This document shows, in pieces, positions 38,312 to 46,856 of a DNA stretch of 64,000 nucleotides. How positions within the stretch are numbered: position 1 is the stretch's first letter; every line of letters begins with the position of its first letter. Origin of the DNA: Streptomyces sp. NRRL F-2664. GTDB lineage: Bacteria; Actinomycetota; Actinomycetes; Streptomycetales; Streptomycetaceae. Location of the stretch: assembly GCF_000719345.1 (NCBI RefSeq), contig NZ_JOFX01000005.1, forward strand, positions 124,001-188,000. The letters run 5' to 3'. The position numbers and the translations under genes were made by a program. Below the pieces are notes generated by a model, which did no database searches, had not been told where the DNA came from, and was given only the letters and a program-made list of their open reading frames with translations.

Positions 38312-39502
38312 ATGGACGGTGATCGCCGAGGGTGGCGCCAGTGCTTGCTCAGCGGGGCGGTATTCGCCGTGTGCATGGCGGGCACCACGCTGCCGACCCC
38401 GCTCTACGGCCTCTACCAGGAGAAGTTCGGCTTCTCCGAGCTGGTGGTGACCGTCGTGTACGCCGTGTACGCCTTCGGGGTCATCGGCGTGCTCCTGCTC
38501 GCGGGCAACGCCTCCGACGCCGTCGGCCGGCGGCCCGTCCTGCTGGCGGGCCTGGGGTTCTCCGCGGCCAGCGCCGTCTGCTTCCTCTGCGCCACCGCGA
38601 TGGGCTGGCTGTACGCGGGACGGCTGCTGTCCGGTCTCTCCGCGGGGCTGTTCACCGGGGCGGCGACGGTCTACGTGATGGAGCTGGCGCCGCGCGGCGG
38701 TGCCTCCCGGGCCACCTTCGTCGCGACGGCGGCCAACATGGGCGGGCTCGGCTGCGGTCCGCTGCTCGCCGGTGTCCTCGCGCAGTACGCCCCATGGCCG
38801 CTGCACCTGCCGTTCGCCGTGCACCTGCTGCTGGTGGCCGTCTCGGCGGCCGTCGTGCTGGGGCTGGACGAGACCGTGCGGGAGCGGCGGCCGCTGCGCA
38901 CCGTACGGCCGCAGCGGCCGGGCGTCCCTGCGCAGGTGCGGTCGGTGTTCGGGCCCGCGGCGATCGCCGCCTTCGTGGGGTTCGCCCTCTTCGGTGTCTT
39001 CACCTCGGTCAGTCCGGCCTTCCTCGCACAGTCCCTCGGCGTGACCAACCACGCCGTGAGCGGGCTGGTTGTCGCGCTGGCCTTCTTCTCCTCCACGGCC
39101 GGACAGCTGGCCGTCGGCCGGGTCGGGGTGGGCCGGTCGCTGCCGCTGGGCTGCGCGGGGCTGCTCGCCGGACTGGCGCTGCTCGCGGGGGCGCTGGTGT
39201 GGGACCTGCTGGCGCTGGTGGTGGCGAGCGCGGTGGTCGGCGGGGTCGGGCAGGGGCTGGCGTTCCGCGGGGCGCTGGCGGCGGTGGCCGCGGCCTCGCC
39301 GCCGGACCGGCGTGCGGCGGTGGTCTCGACGCTGTTCGTCGTGGCCTACGCGGGCATCTCCGTACCGGTCATCGGTGTGGGCCTGCTCGTGGAGCCGATG
39401 GGCCTGGAGGGCGCCGGGCTGGTGTTCATCGTGTGCATGGCGGCCCTGGTCGGGGCCGCCGCCGTCTACCTGCTGCGGCGGCCCGTGCCCGCGGACGCCT
39501 GA
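38312..39502 (+). CDS. MFS transporter
   Basis: A 396-residue major facilitator with 12 predicted helices. The DHA-type loop 2-3 motif is GNASDAVGRRPVLLAGLGFS, and motif C-like sequence in TM5 includes ANMGGLGCGPLLAGVL, which is typical of antiporters. It is probably a proton-driven exporter of drugs or metabolites. The ATG at 38312 follows a weak SD. It is convergent with gap, with a bidirectional terminator between. Confidence 0.92.
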   Translation: MDGDRRGWRQCLLSGAVFAVCMAGTTLPTPLYGLYQEKFGFSELVVTVVYAVYAFGVIGVLLLAGNASDAVGRRPVLLAGLGFSAASAVCFLCATAMGWLYAGRLLSGLSAGLFTGAATVYVMELAPRGGASRATFVATAANMGGLGCGPLLAGVLAQYAPWPLHLPFAVHLLLVAVSAAVVLGLDETVRERRPLRTVRPQRPGVPAQVRSVFGPAAIAAFVGFALFGVFTSVSPAFLAQSLGVTNHAVSGLVVALAFFSSTAGQLAVGRVGVGRSLPLGCAGLLAGLALLAGALVWDLLALVVASAVVGGVGQGLAFRGALAAVAAASPPDRRAAVVSTLFVVAYAGISVPVIGVGLLVEPMGLEGAGLVFIVCMAALVGAAAVYLLRRPVPADA

Positions 39503-39550
39503 GCGGCCGGGCACGGCGGCGCGGGGTGCTGGGTACGGGGTACGGACGAA

Positions 39551-39589
39551 CACCGCCGCCCCGCGGCGCGGAGCGGCGGGGCGGCGGTG
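39551..39589. terminator. Bidirectional hairpin between MFS and gap
   Basis: CACCGCCGCCCCG (39551-39563) pairs perfectly with 39577-39589 to give a 13-bp stem and 13-nt loop between the two convergent genes. There is no T-run; GC-rich stems of this kind are common terminators in Streptomyces. Confidence 0.6.
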
Positions 39590-39614
39590 CCGGAACGGGT
39601 CGGGTCGGGGGGGG

Positions 39615-41060
39615 TCAGACCGCCGGGACCGGGTAGGTCGGGTACTCCACGCCGGAGACGTGCTGGACGACGCGGATGACCTGGCACGAGTAGCCGAACT
39701 CGTTGTCGTACCACAGGTAGAGGATCGCGTTGTCGCCGTCGACCTTGGTCGCGCCGGCGTCGACGATGGACGCGTGGCGCGAGCCGACGAAGTCCATGGA
39801 GACGGCGTCGGGGGCGGTGGTGAAGTCGATCTGGCGCTTCAGCGGCGAGTTCAGCGAGACGTCGCGCAGGTGGTCGAGGACCTCCTCGCGGGTGGTCTCG
39901 CGGCCCAGGCGCAGGCTGAGGATGGCGATCGAGACGTCCGGGACGGGGACGCGGATCGAGCTGCCGGTGATGGGTGCCTTGAGGCCGGGCAGCGCCTTCG
40001 CGACGGCGGAGGCGGCGCCGGTCTCGGTGATGACCATGTTCAGCGGCGCGGAGCGGCCGCGGCGGTCGGCCTTGTGGTAGTTGTCCAGCAGGTTCTGGTC
40101 GTTCGTGAACGAGTGGACGGTCTCGACGTGGCCGCGCAGGACGCCGTACTCGTCGTCCATGGCCTTCAGCGGCGGGACGATGGCGTTGGTGGTGCAGGAC
40201 GCGCAGGACAGGATCCGCTCGTCCGGCTTGACGGTGTCGTGGTTGACGCCGTGCACGATGTTCGGGACGTCACCCTTGCCGGGGGCGGTGAGGACGACCT
40301 TGTCGATACCGGGGCGCAGGTGCTTCGACAGGCCCTCGCGGTCGCGCCACTTGCCGGTGTTGTCGATGAGGATGGCGTCCTTGATGCCGTACGCCGTGTA
40401 GTCGACCTCGGAGGGGTCGTTCGCGTAGATCACCTTGATCGCGTTGCCGTTGGCGACGATGGTGCTGTTGGCCTCGTCCACGGTGATCGTGCCCTGGAAC
40501 TGGCCGTGGATCGAGTCGCGCCGCAGCAGCGAGGCGCGCTTGACCAGGTCCTGGTCGCCGCCGCCGCGGACGACGACGGCCCGCAGGCGCAGGCCCTTGC
40601 CCGAGCCGGCCTTCTCGATGAGCAGGCGGGCGACGAGGCGGCCGATGCGGCCGAAGCCGTACAGGACGACGTCGCGGCCCTCGCTGCGCTCCAGCTTGTT
40701 CTCGCCCGTGGCGCCTGCGACGGCCTGGGCGGTGAACTCCTCCACCGACAGGCCGTGGTCCTCGGCCTTGTAGGTGGCGGCGAGCATGCCGAGGTCGATC
40801 TGGGAGGGGCCGAGGTCCAGCGCGGTGAGCGCCTGCAGGAACGGCATGGTCTCGGTGACCGACAGCTCCTCGCCGTCGATCTGCCGGGCGAAGCGGTGGG
40901 TCTTGAGGATGCTGACCACCGATTTGTTCACCAGGGAGCGGCTGTGGAGCAGGATGTTGACGTCCCGCTCACGGTGCAGCTTCCCGATGATCGGGATCAT
41001 CGCCTCCGCGATCTCCTCGCGGTGGTTCCAGTTGGTGAACGAGTCCTCGTTGACAGTCAC
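39615..41060 (-). CDS. gap: Glyceraldehyde-3-phosphate dehydrogenase, long form
   Basis: A 481-residue GAPDH. Unlike the ~335-residue glycolytic form, it has an extra ~120-residue N-terminal region (VNEDSFTNWNHREEIAEAMIPIIGKLHRERDVNIL...). The Rossmann motif is VVLYGFGRIGRLVARLL, the catalytic Cys is in LSCASCTTNAIVPPL, and the C-terminal half has TGSSIRVPVPDVS and YLWYDNEFGYSCQV. The GTG start at 41060 lies 8 nt after GAAAGATAAAG-like sequence. This long class is found in actinobacteria alongside the normal Gap; a gluconeogenic or NADP-linked role is possible. Confidence 0.93.
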   Translation of the reverse strand: MTVNEDSFTNWNHREEIAEAMIPIIGKLHRERDVNILLHSRSLVNKSVVSILKTHRFARQIDGEELSVTETMPFLQALTALDLGPSQIDLGMLAATYKAEDHGLSVEEFTAQAVAGATGENKLERSEGRDVVLYGFGRIGRLVARLLIEKAGSGKGLRLRAVVVRGGGDQDLVKRASLLRRDSIHGQFQGTITVDEANSTIVANGNAIKVIYANDPSEVDYTAYGIKDAILIDNTGKWRDREGLSKHLRPGIDKVVLTAPGKGDVPNIVHGVNHDTVKPDERILSCASCTTNAIVPPLKAMDDEYGVLRGHVETVHSFTNDQNLLDNYHKADRRGRSAPLNMVITETGAASAVAKALPGLKAPITGSSIRVPVPDVSIAILSLRLGRETTREEVLDHLRDVSLNSPLKRQIDFTTAPDAVSMDFVGSRHASIVDAGATKVDGDNAILYLWYDNEFGYSCQVIRVVQHVSGVEYPTYPVPAV

Positions 41061-41187
41061 AGGCTTTATCTTTCGAGCTAGGCGGCGCTCATATGCTAAC
41101 CCCACTACTCCTGGGCCGCTTCAGGGGTACCTGCGCAACGCCGCGGGCGTCCGCTTCCTCGCGGTTACCACCGGTATGCGGCACCGC

Positions 41188-42852
41188 TCAGAACCTCTTG
41201 CCCCACCTCAGCCGCATCGGGCGGCCGTCGGGGTCGACCAGGACGCGGTGCAGCGGCCGGGCCAGCAGCCGCCGCGCAGGCGGCAGGTCGGGTGGGCCGT
41301 AGCGGCGCAGCCGCCCGGGCGGGCGGGGGCCGCGCCGGCCGCCGTCGTACCAGGCGTCGAGCGCCTCGGCCGCGGCACGGAACGCCTCGAAGGCGGCCAC
41401 GGGGTCGCACAGCGAGCCGTCGTCCGCGCCCCCGGGCGCCTGCCCGGCCTCCTCCCCCTCCCCGGGCCCGCCCCCGCCCTCGTCGGGCGGTGCGAGGTCC
41501 AGGTGCTCCCGCATGAGCTCCAGGCGCAGCTCCCGGGCGAAGACCCGGGCGCCGTCCCCCAGGCCGCCCGGGTCCCGCGGACGGCGGGGATCCGCGGTCT
41601 CGTCGAGGACCGCGCAGCCGAGTTCGGAGTCGTGGGTCCACGAACGGAGGTTGATGTTGTCGGAGCCGACCGAGGCCCACACGTCGTCGATCACGCACAC
41701 CTTGGCGTGGACGTAGACGGGCGTCCCGGAGTGGTTCTCCAGGCCGTACACCGCGACCCGGTCGCCGCCGGCGCCGCGCAGCTCGGAGAGCGCGTTGATC
41801 CGCCCGATCAGGTTCATCGGCAGGGTGAGCGGCCCGTCCTGGTCGGGGTGGACGGGGACGACGCCGATCATGCGGAGGCCCGGATTGCGGCGCAGGGCCT
41901 CGGCGAAGCCGGCCACGACGCGGGGCGACCACAGGTACTGGTCCTCCAGGTAGATCAGCGCCCGGGCACGCCGCAGCGCCTTGAGGTAGCCGCGGGCGAT
42001 GCTGCGCTCGCCGTCGGGGGCGAAGGGATAGCCGTGCAGCAGGCGGTTCGGGTAGGTCCGCAGCAACTGCACGGTATGGGTGCCGCAGGGCTCCGGGTCG
42101 GGGGTCTGCGGCGGCAGCGGGTCCGCGTCGACGTCCTCTTGGTGCATCCGCTCCCGCAGCCGGGTGAGGGGGCTGCGGCTGAGCGGGGACGGGTCCTCCC
42201 AGCGCTCGCGGAAGACGGCCTCGACGTCACCGACGACCGGTCCGCGCAGGGCGAGCTGGACGTCGTGCCACGGCGGGTGCGGCCCGTACGGGGCGGCCAG
42301 GCGCAGGGACTGCCGGTCGCCGCGGTGCTCGGCGTCGTCGTTGCGGTTGTGGCAGAGGTCGATGCCGCCGACGTACGCGACGTCCTGCTCGGGGCGGTCG
42401 CGGTGGCGCAGCACCACCAGTTTCTGGTGGTGGGAGCCGCCGGGCCGGACCCGCATGTCGAGCAGGCACTCGCCGCCGGCCCGGGCCAGTTCCTTGCCGA
42501 AGCGGAGGTTCTCCTCCTCGCTGAAGTGGAGGCTGTCCAGGTGGGAACGCCACAGCAGTCCCTTGACCATGACGCCGCGCTCGGCCGCCCGGCACAGGAC
42601 TGCGCCGATCTCCGTACCGGGCCCGTCGAGGCGCTCGTCGCGGTCGCCGCGCCAGTCGGTGAAGAGCAGCAGGTCGCCTTCGCCCATCGCCTCGACGGCC
42701 GCCAGGAGCTCGGCGAAGTACGCGGCGCCGTGGACCAGCGGCCGGGCCTCGCTGCCCCGGGACCAGGCGGCGCCGTCCGCGCGCCGGTCGTCCAGGCGCG
42801 TCGCGGGGTTGCCGCGCTCGCCGCGTACGAGCAGCCACTGCACACGCGTCAT
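41188..42852 (-). CDS. Phospholipase D-like protein (two HKD motifs)
   Basis: A 554-residue PLD-superfamily protein. The first active-site half has the H-x-K arrangement in GGSHHQKLVVLRHRD, followed by VAYVGGIDLCHNRND. The second has YVHAKVCVIDDVWASVGSDNINLRSW, a canonical HxKxxxxD site. No signal peptide is seen, so it is cytosolic, or membrane-associated via phospholipid. It may be a phospholipase D or a phosphatidyl-transferase-type enzyme. The ATG overlaps the stop of the SpoIIE phosphatase gene (ATGA). The Pro/Glu/Gly-rich insertion after the second HKD is unusual. Confidence 0.9.
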   Translation of the reverse strand: MTRVQWLLVRGERGNPATRLDDRRADGAAWSRGSEARPLVHGAAYFAELLAAVEAMGEGDLLLFTDWRGDRDERLDGPGTEIGAVLCRAAERGVMVKGLLWRSHLDSLHFSEEENLRFGKELARAGGECLLDMRVRPGGSHHQKLVVLRHRDRPEQDVAYVGGIDLCHNRNDDAEHRGDRQSLRLAAPYGPHPPWHDVQLALRGPVVGDVEAVFRERWEDPSPLSRSPLTRLRERMHQEDVDADPLPPQTPDPEPCGTHTVQLLRTYPNRLLHGYPFAPDGERSIARGYLKALRRARALIYLEDQYLWSPRVVAGFAEALRRNPGLRMIGVVPVHPDQDGPLTLPMNLIGRINALSELRGAGGDRVAVYGLENHSGTPVYVHAKVCVIDDVWASVGSDNINLRSWTHDSELGCAVLDETADPRRPRDPGGLGDGARVFARELRLELMREHLDLAPPDEGGGGPGEGEEAGQAPGGADDGSLCDPVAAFEAFRAAAEALDAWYDGGRRGPRPPGRLRRYGPPDLPPARRLLARPLHRVLVDPDGRPMRLRWGKRF

Positions 42853-43994
42853 CGGGTGCTCCCTCCGGACTCGTCGAGCCGGTCGACGAGGATCATCGCC
42901 ACGTCGTCCGCGAGCTGGTCGGCGGTGTGGCGGACCAGCGCCTGGCACAGCCGCTCCAGGAACTCCCGGGGCCCCTCGTCGGGCAACGCCTCCATGGCCT
43001 TCGGCAGGTCGAAGAAGACATTGCCGCGGTCGCGGGCCTCGATGACGCCGTCGGTGTGGAGCAGCAGGCGGTCGCCGGGCAGGAAGGCGTAGCTGTCCAG
43101 GGTGCCGGGCGGGCCGGCGATGAACTCCCCGAGGCCGAGCGGCGGCAGCGGGGTGCCGGGCATCAGGGTGTGGACGGTGCCGTCGCGCAGCAGCATCGGC
43201 GGCGGATGGCCGCGGTTGACCACCTCGACCACGTGCCCGTCCGGCACCTGGGCCACCACCGCGGTGACGAACCCCTCCACGAGCGCCTCCTCGTCGACCG
43301 CGCCCGGCACGGCGGCGTCCCGGCGCATGGCCGCCTCGCAGTGCCGGACGACGTCCACCAGGTCGTCCTCGTAGTTCACCGCCTCCCGGAAGGCGCCCAG
43401 GACGGCCGCGGCCGCGCGGACGGCGGGCAGGCCCTTGCCCCGTACGTCGCCGACGATCATCCGGACCCCGTACCTGGTCTCGACGGCCTCGTAGAGGTCG
43501 CCGCCGATCTGCGCGCCCTGCTCGGCGGCGACGTAGAGGCTGGCCGCGCGCAGCGGGCCCAGCCGGTCGGGGACCGGCCGCAGCAGGACCTTCTGGGCCG
43601 CCGAGGCGATCCTGCGGACCTGGTTGAGCTCGCCGGCGCTGCGGGCGCGGGCCATGCGGCTGGTCGTCACGCTGGCCACCGACACCAGGAAGAGGGCGAT
43701 GAAGTTGCTGTAGACCTGCTGGTCGCCCCACGCCTGGTTGTACGTGGCGGTCGTGATGCTCACGGCGACGGCCAGCGCCGCCGCGGCGACGGTGCCCCGC
43801 GGGCCCATCGTGACGGCGGCGAGTGCCGGCGTGGCCACGAGGAAGGGCCCGGTGTAGAGGACGTGCGCGGGCGTGAACTCGACGGCCAGCACCAGGAGCG
43901 CGATCGCGAAGGGCACACACTCCGCGACGACGAAGAGGACCTGGTGGTGACCGCCGCCTCCCGGTCGGGAAGAGGAGCGGATGGGCGCCCGCAT
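42849..43994 (-). CDS. Membrane-anchored SpoIIE-type PP2C phosphatase
   Basis: A 381-residue protein. Four or so hydrophobic helices occupy residues 20-110, followed by a linker helix and a SpoIIE/RsbU phosphatase domain: LRAASLYVAAEQGAQIGGDLYEAVET, MIVGDVRGKGLPAV, VVEVVNRGHPPPMLL, and LLLHTDGVIEARD near the end. Metal-binding Asp residues in GGDLYE, GDVRGKG and TDGV are present. It should dephosphorylate an anti-sigma-factor antagonist or similar phosphoprotein. ATG at 43994; translationally coupled to the PLD-like gene. Confidence 0.93.
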   Translation of the reverse strand: MRAPIRSSSRPGGGGHHQVLFVVAECVPFAIALLVLAVEFTPAHVLYTGPFLVATPALAAVTMGPRGTVAAAALAVAVSITTATYNQAWGDQQVYSNFIALFLVSVASVTTSRMARARSAGELNQVRRIASAAQKVLLRPVPDRLGPLRAASLYVAAEQGAQIGGDLYEAVETRYGVRMIVGDVRGKGLPAVRAAAAVLGAFREAVNYEDDLVDVVRHCEAAMRRDAAVPGAVDEEALVEGFVTAVVAQVPDGHVVEVVNRGHPPPMLLRDGTVHTLMPGTPLPPLGLGEFIAGPPGTLDSYAFLPGDRLLLHTDGVIEARDRGNVFFDLPKAMEALPDEGPREFLERLCQALVRHTADQLADDVAMILVDRLDESGGSTR

Positions 43995-44137
43995 GCATAC
44001 AGCCTGCGCCGTCGGGGCTCGTCACCGCCACTCGCCGCGGCGTCGACGCAACCGTGGGGCGCCGGCCGCGGGCGGTGCGCGCACCGCGCGGGGCGGCGGG
44101 CCGGGGACACCGGCCCCCGCCCCTCGCGGTGCTCGGC

Positions 44138-45049
44138 TCAGGCGGCCGGCCGGGCCTCGGCCCGTACCGGGGCCTGCCGCGGAGCCTCGGCGCGGTCGCG
44201 GCGGAAGACGATGTCGGCCATCCGCCGCTCCGGTCCCCGGCGGCGCAGCACCTGGTAGGCGGTGAAGGCCGCCGGGCCGAAGAACACCTGGGCGGGGATG
44301 ATGCCGGGGGCGTCGCCGGTGGCCGCAGCGATCAGGTGGAGGGCGGCCACGGGAGCCACCGCCCCGAAGAGCACCACCAGGGCGATCCCGGTCCGCAGCC
44401 CCGGCCTTCCGTACGCCTTGTAGGCGGTGGTGGTGAACAGGGCGTAGGCCAGCAGGTCGCCCATGCCGATGACGGCGCCGAGGTCCTCGCCGATGCGCAG
44501 GCCGGCGGCCGGGGCGTACGGGTAGCCCTGGACGGCGTCGGCGAGTTCCTGCGTCAGCGGTACGACCCATGCGAAGAAGGCGTCGTAGGCGGCGAGGGCG
44601 AGCAGGAACCATGCCACGTTCTGCAGTTTCATGCCGCCCTGGACGTTGAGGTTGGTCGCCGAGACGACCACCAGGCCGACGACGCAGCTGTTGGCGACCC
44701 AGTACGGCGGCGCGGTCTCGCCGAAGGCCAGGTGGGCGGCGAGCACGCTCGCGATCAGCAGGGTGATCAAGGTCCAGCGCAGCCGGCCGTTGCCGATCAG
44801 GGGCTGGTAGCCCACGGACAGTCCGCCGGCGAAGACCAGCGCCAGCACGACCGGGAGGACGGCGCCGGGCAGCGCGAGGTAGACGTATGGCAGCGCCAGG
44901 ACGAAGCCCATCATCATGAAGATGTCCCGCCCGTTGAAGACACCGACCGGCGGCCTCGCCGTGCGCACGGCACGGAAGTAGGCGATGGTGCCGGCGACGA
45001 CCGCGAGGGCCAGGGCGGCCGTGACCGCGAGCTGGAAGAAGACCGTCAT
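44138..45049 (-). CDS. Presenilin/signal-peptide-peptidase-like GxGD intramembrane protease
   Basis: A 303-residue protein with about nine hydrophobic helices. It carries the two catalytic motifs of GxGD aspartyl proteases in the right order: Y155-D156 in ALAAYDAFFAWVVP, and G195-M-G-D198 in GAVIGMGDLLAYALF. These match presenilin/SPP motifs (helix 6 YD, helix 7 GxGD), and a PAQ at 252-254 is where the PAL motif would be. The family cleaves substrates inside the membrane, including remnant signal peptides. Its ATG overlaps the ligase stop (ATGA), so the two are coupled. The 29-residue peptide at 46528 is the obvious candidate substrate, an inference. The C-terminus is Arg/Ala/Pro-rich. Confidence 0.8.
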   Translation of the reverse strand: MTVFFQLAVTAALALAVVAGTIAYFRAVRTARPPVGVFNGRDIFMMMGFVLALPYVYLALPGAVLPVVLALVFAGGLSVGYQPLIGNGRLRWTLITLLIASVLAAHLAFGETAPPYWVANSCVVGLVVVSATNLNVQGGMKLQNVAWFLLALAAYDAFFAWVVPLTQELADAVQGYPYAPAAGLRIGEDLGAVIGMGDLLAYALFTTTAYKAYGRPGLRTGIALVVLFGAVAPVAALHLIAAATGDAPGIIPAQVFFGPAAFTAYQVLRRRGPERRMADIVFRRDRAEAPRQAPVRAEARPAA

Positions 45050-46458
45050 GCGTGGCTCCGGGTGAAGGTGTGCTCCAACAGGTCACAGCGGAGGGGGAAG
45101 CGGCGGGCGGCCTCCTCGTCGTCCAGCGGCAGGACGGTGACGCGCGCGTCGATGTCCCGGGCCCGCAGCCGCTCGGCCACTTCCGCCGCGGTGGCGGTGC
45201 GCGAGGCGACCTCCACGTGGAGGCGGCCGTCGTCTCCGACCTGCGCCCGGTGGCGCAGCGGCCACGGCATGCCGGGGGTGCCGTCCAGCGCCTCCACGAC
45301 GTCGCGCGGCGTCACGACCGCGTCGGCGGTGCGCAGGAGGGTGCCGGCCTTGCCGAGGATCTGCGACACGGCCGGCACGGCGGCGAGTTCGCAGTCCGGT
45401 TCACCCACCAGGGTGCGGACGACGTCGCCGGTGTTGTAGCGCAGGACCGGCATGCACTCGCGGTAGGGGTAGTACGGCGTGACGGTCAGTTCACCGAGCT
45501 GTCCGGGGGCGACGGGCTCGCCGGTGTCCGGCTCGAGCACCTCGGTGTACCCCATGTTGGGGTCGATGTGGAGGTGGTGGCGGCTGCAGGTGCGGCCGCC
45601 GACGGGCAGCAGTTCGGTCATGCCGAAGTTGTCGCCGATGGTCTGCGCCCCGAAGGTCTCGCGCAGGGCCTGCACGAAGGCCGGTGAGACGATCTCACCG
45701 CCCGCGTAGATCGCCCGGAGGCCGAAGTCGTCCGGACCGCACCCCCGCCGGCGTGCCGCGGTGAGCATCCGGGCCAGGTAGCTGGGGTTGCCGGTGAGCA
45801 GGGTGGGGCGGGTGCCGTTGCGGCCGAGCAGGTGCTCGACGGACTCCTCGGGCGGGACCTGGCCGACGACGTGGCAGGAGGCGCCCACGAGCCGGCAGAC
45901 CTCCACGTCCTCCTGAACGGCGGCCGTGGCGCGGGAGCTGAGGTTGATCTGCATGCGGTCGCCGGGGCGGATGTCGCCGCGCAGCACCACGGACAGCGCG
46001 ATCAGGGCGGGCCACAGCTCCATCTCGTAGCGGGAGAGCCACATCTGCACGGGGCGGCCGGTGGTGCCGGTGGTCTGGGTCGCGAGGTAGGGGGTGCTGC
46101 ACAGGAAGTCGGCGGGGCGCTCGATCAGGTCGGCCTTGCGGGTCACCGGGATGCGGGTGAGCGTCTCGGTGGTCAGTCCGGCGAGGTCGATGCCGGCCAG
46201 TCGCTCCCGGTAGAAGGGCGAGCGTGCGGCGAGCCGGCGCACGGTCCGCTGGAGCGCACGGTTCTGCAGGTCGCGCCGCTCGTCCGGATCGGCGAAGGGC
46301 CCGTCCGCGAGTTCGTCGACGTCGTCACCGAGGGAGCCGAACTCCTCCAGCGTGGCGAGGGCGTCGGCGACCAGCCGCTCCACGGCCCGTACGTTCAGCT
46401 TCCGGCCGAACACCATGGCCATCGCCACCCGGACCTGCCGGACACCGGTCTCCAGCAC
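45046..46458 (-). CDS. PaaK-like adenylate-forming enzyme (phenylacetate-CoA ligase/CapK family)
   Basis: A 470-residue ANL-superfamily enzyme. The P-loop reads QTTGTTGRPVQMWLS (about residues 130-145), with IYAGGEIVS, the adenine motif NFGMTELLPVGG and TGD in LRYNTGDVV. The C-terminal lid is short, as in PaaK, LuxE and F390-synthetase relatives, so it may pass an acyl-AMP to CoA, a protein or a peptide. The GTG at 46458 has a strong GAAGGAGG. It lies downstream of the peptide gene and a terminator, so it is probably expressed by read-through. The protease gene overlaps its stop by 4 nt. Confidence 0.85.
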   Translation of the reverse strand: MLETGVRQVRVAMAMVFGRKLNVRAVERLVADALATLEEFGSLGDDVDELADGPFADPDERRDLQNRALQRTVRRLAARSPFYRERLAGIDLAGLTTETLTRIPVTRKADLIERPADFLCSTPYLATQTTGTTGRPVQMWLSRYEMELWPALIALSVVLRGDIRPGDRMQINLSSRATAAVQEDVEVCRLVGASCHVVGQVPPEESVEHLLGRNGTRPTLLTGNPSYLARMLTAARRRGCGPDDFGLRAIYAGGEIVSPAFVQALRETFGAQTIGDNFGMTELLPVGGRTCSRHHLHIDPNMGYTEVLEPDTGEPVAPGQLGELTVTPYYPYRECMPVLRYNTGDVVRTLVGEPDCELAAVPAVSQILGKAGTLLRTADAVVTPRDVVEALDGTPGMPWPLRHRAQVGDDGRLHVEVASRTATAAEVAERLRARDIDARVTVLPLDDEEAARRFPLRCDLLEHTFTRSHA

Positions 46459-46481
46459 TCGTGCCTCCTTCGGGGGTGAAG

Positions 46482-46516
46482 AAAAAGGGGTGGGGGCGGC
46501 GCACCGCCCCCACCCC
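46482..46516 (-). terminator. Strong intrinsic terminator between peptide gene and ligase
   Basis: On the minus strand a perfect 13-bp stem (46504-46516 with 46487-46499, GGGGTGGGGGCGG arms) and 4-nt loop are followed directly by TTTTT (46482-46486). It sits 11 nt after the peptide stop codon and 24 nt before the ligase GTG. This would keep the peptide transcript much more abundant than the downstream genes. Confidence 0.93.
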
Positions 46517-46527
46517 CCGAATCAGCG

Positions 46528-46617
46528 TCAGCTGGCAGAGCAAGAACCGAAGAAGACGGCCGTCATGGCACCCATGACGTACTTGAACTGCTTGGCGCCG
46601 GTCTTGATCGCGCTCAT
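46528..46617 (-). CDS. 29-residue peptide with hydrophobic core and C-terminal Cys
   Basis: A small gene reading M-S-A-I-K-T-G-A-K-Q-F-K, then a hydrophobic segment Y-V-M-G-A-M-T-A-V-F-F, ending G-S-C-S-A-S and a TGA. The RBS AAGGAGG lies 7 nt before the ATG and is one of the best in the window. The Lys-rich start plus hydrophobic run resembles a signal peptide, and F-F-G-S-C is lipobox-like though with Phe at -3. It is the first gene of the minus-strand unit, followed by its own terminator and then the ligase and intramembrane protease. It may be a signalling peptide or a RiPP-like precursor; no known family is recognised. Confidence 0.75.
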   Translation of the reverse strand: MSAIKTGAKQFKYVMGAMTAVFFGSCSAS

Positions 46618-46733
46618 CGGATCCTCCTTGTGTCGCTCCTGGCGGACGGACGTCCCGGGCCCGGTGGGGTCCGGTCCGTGCGTCCCTGGGTGACAACACA
46701 CTGGCGCGATCGCATGGTTGCGGGCAATGATCT

Positions 46734-46750
46734 GGTCCGTTCAACGGACC
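46734..46750. promoter_or_regulatory. 8-1-8 palindrome, candidate IclR operator
   Basis: GGTCCGTT-C-AACGGACC is a perfect 17-bp palindrome in the 239-bp gap between the divergent peptide and IclR genes, about 106 bp upstream of IclR and 116 bp upstream of the peptide. Its half-site GGTCCGT recurs at 46673-46679, closer to the peptide gene. Size and symmetry fit an IclR-family operator; the assignment is inference. Confidence 0.65.
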
Positions 46751-46856
46751 GGAGGAAGCGGAGGGCGGTACCACCGTTCTCGCTGATGGCCGGGACGAAC
46801 GGGGAGTTGCGGGCGCCGTCCGACCGGTGGCGTCCGCACGGAAGGGGGAACCGCTC

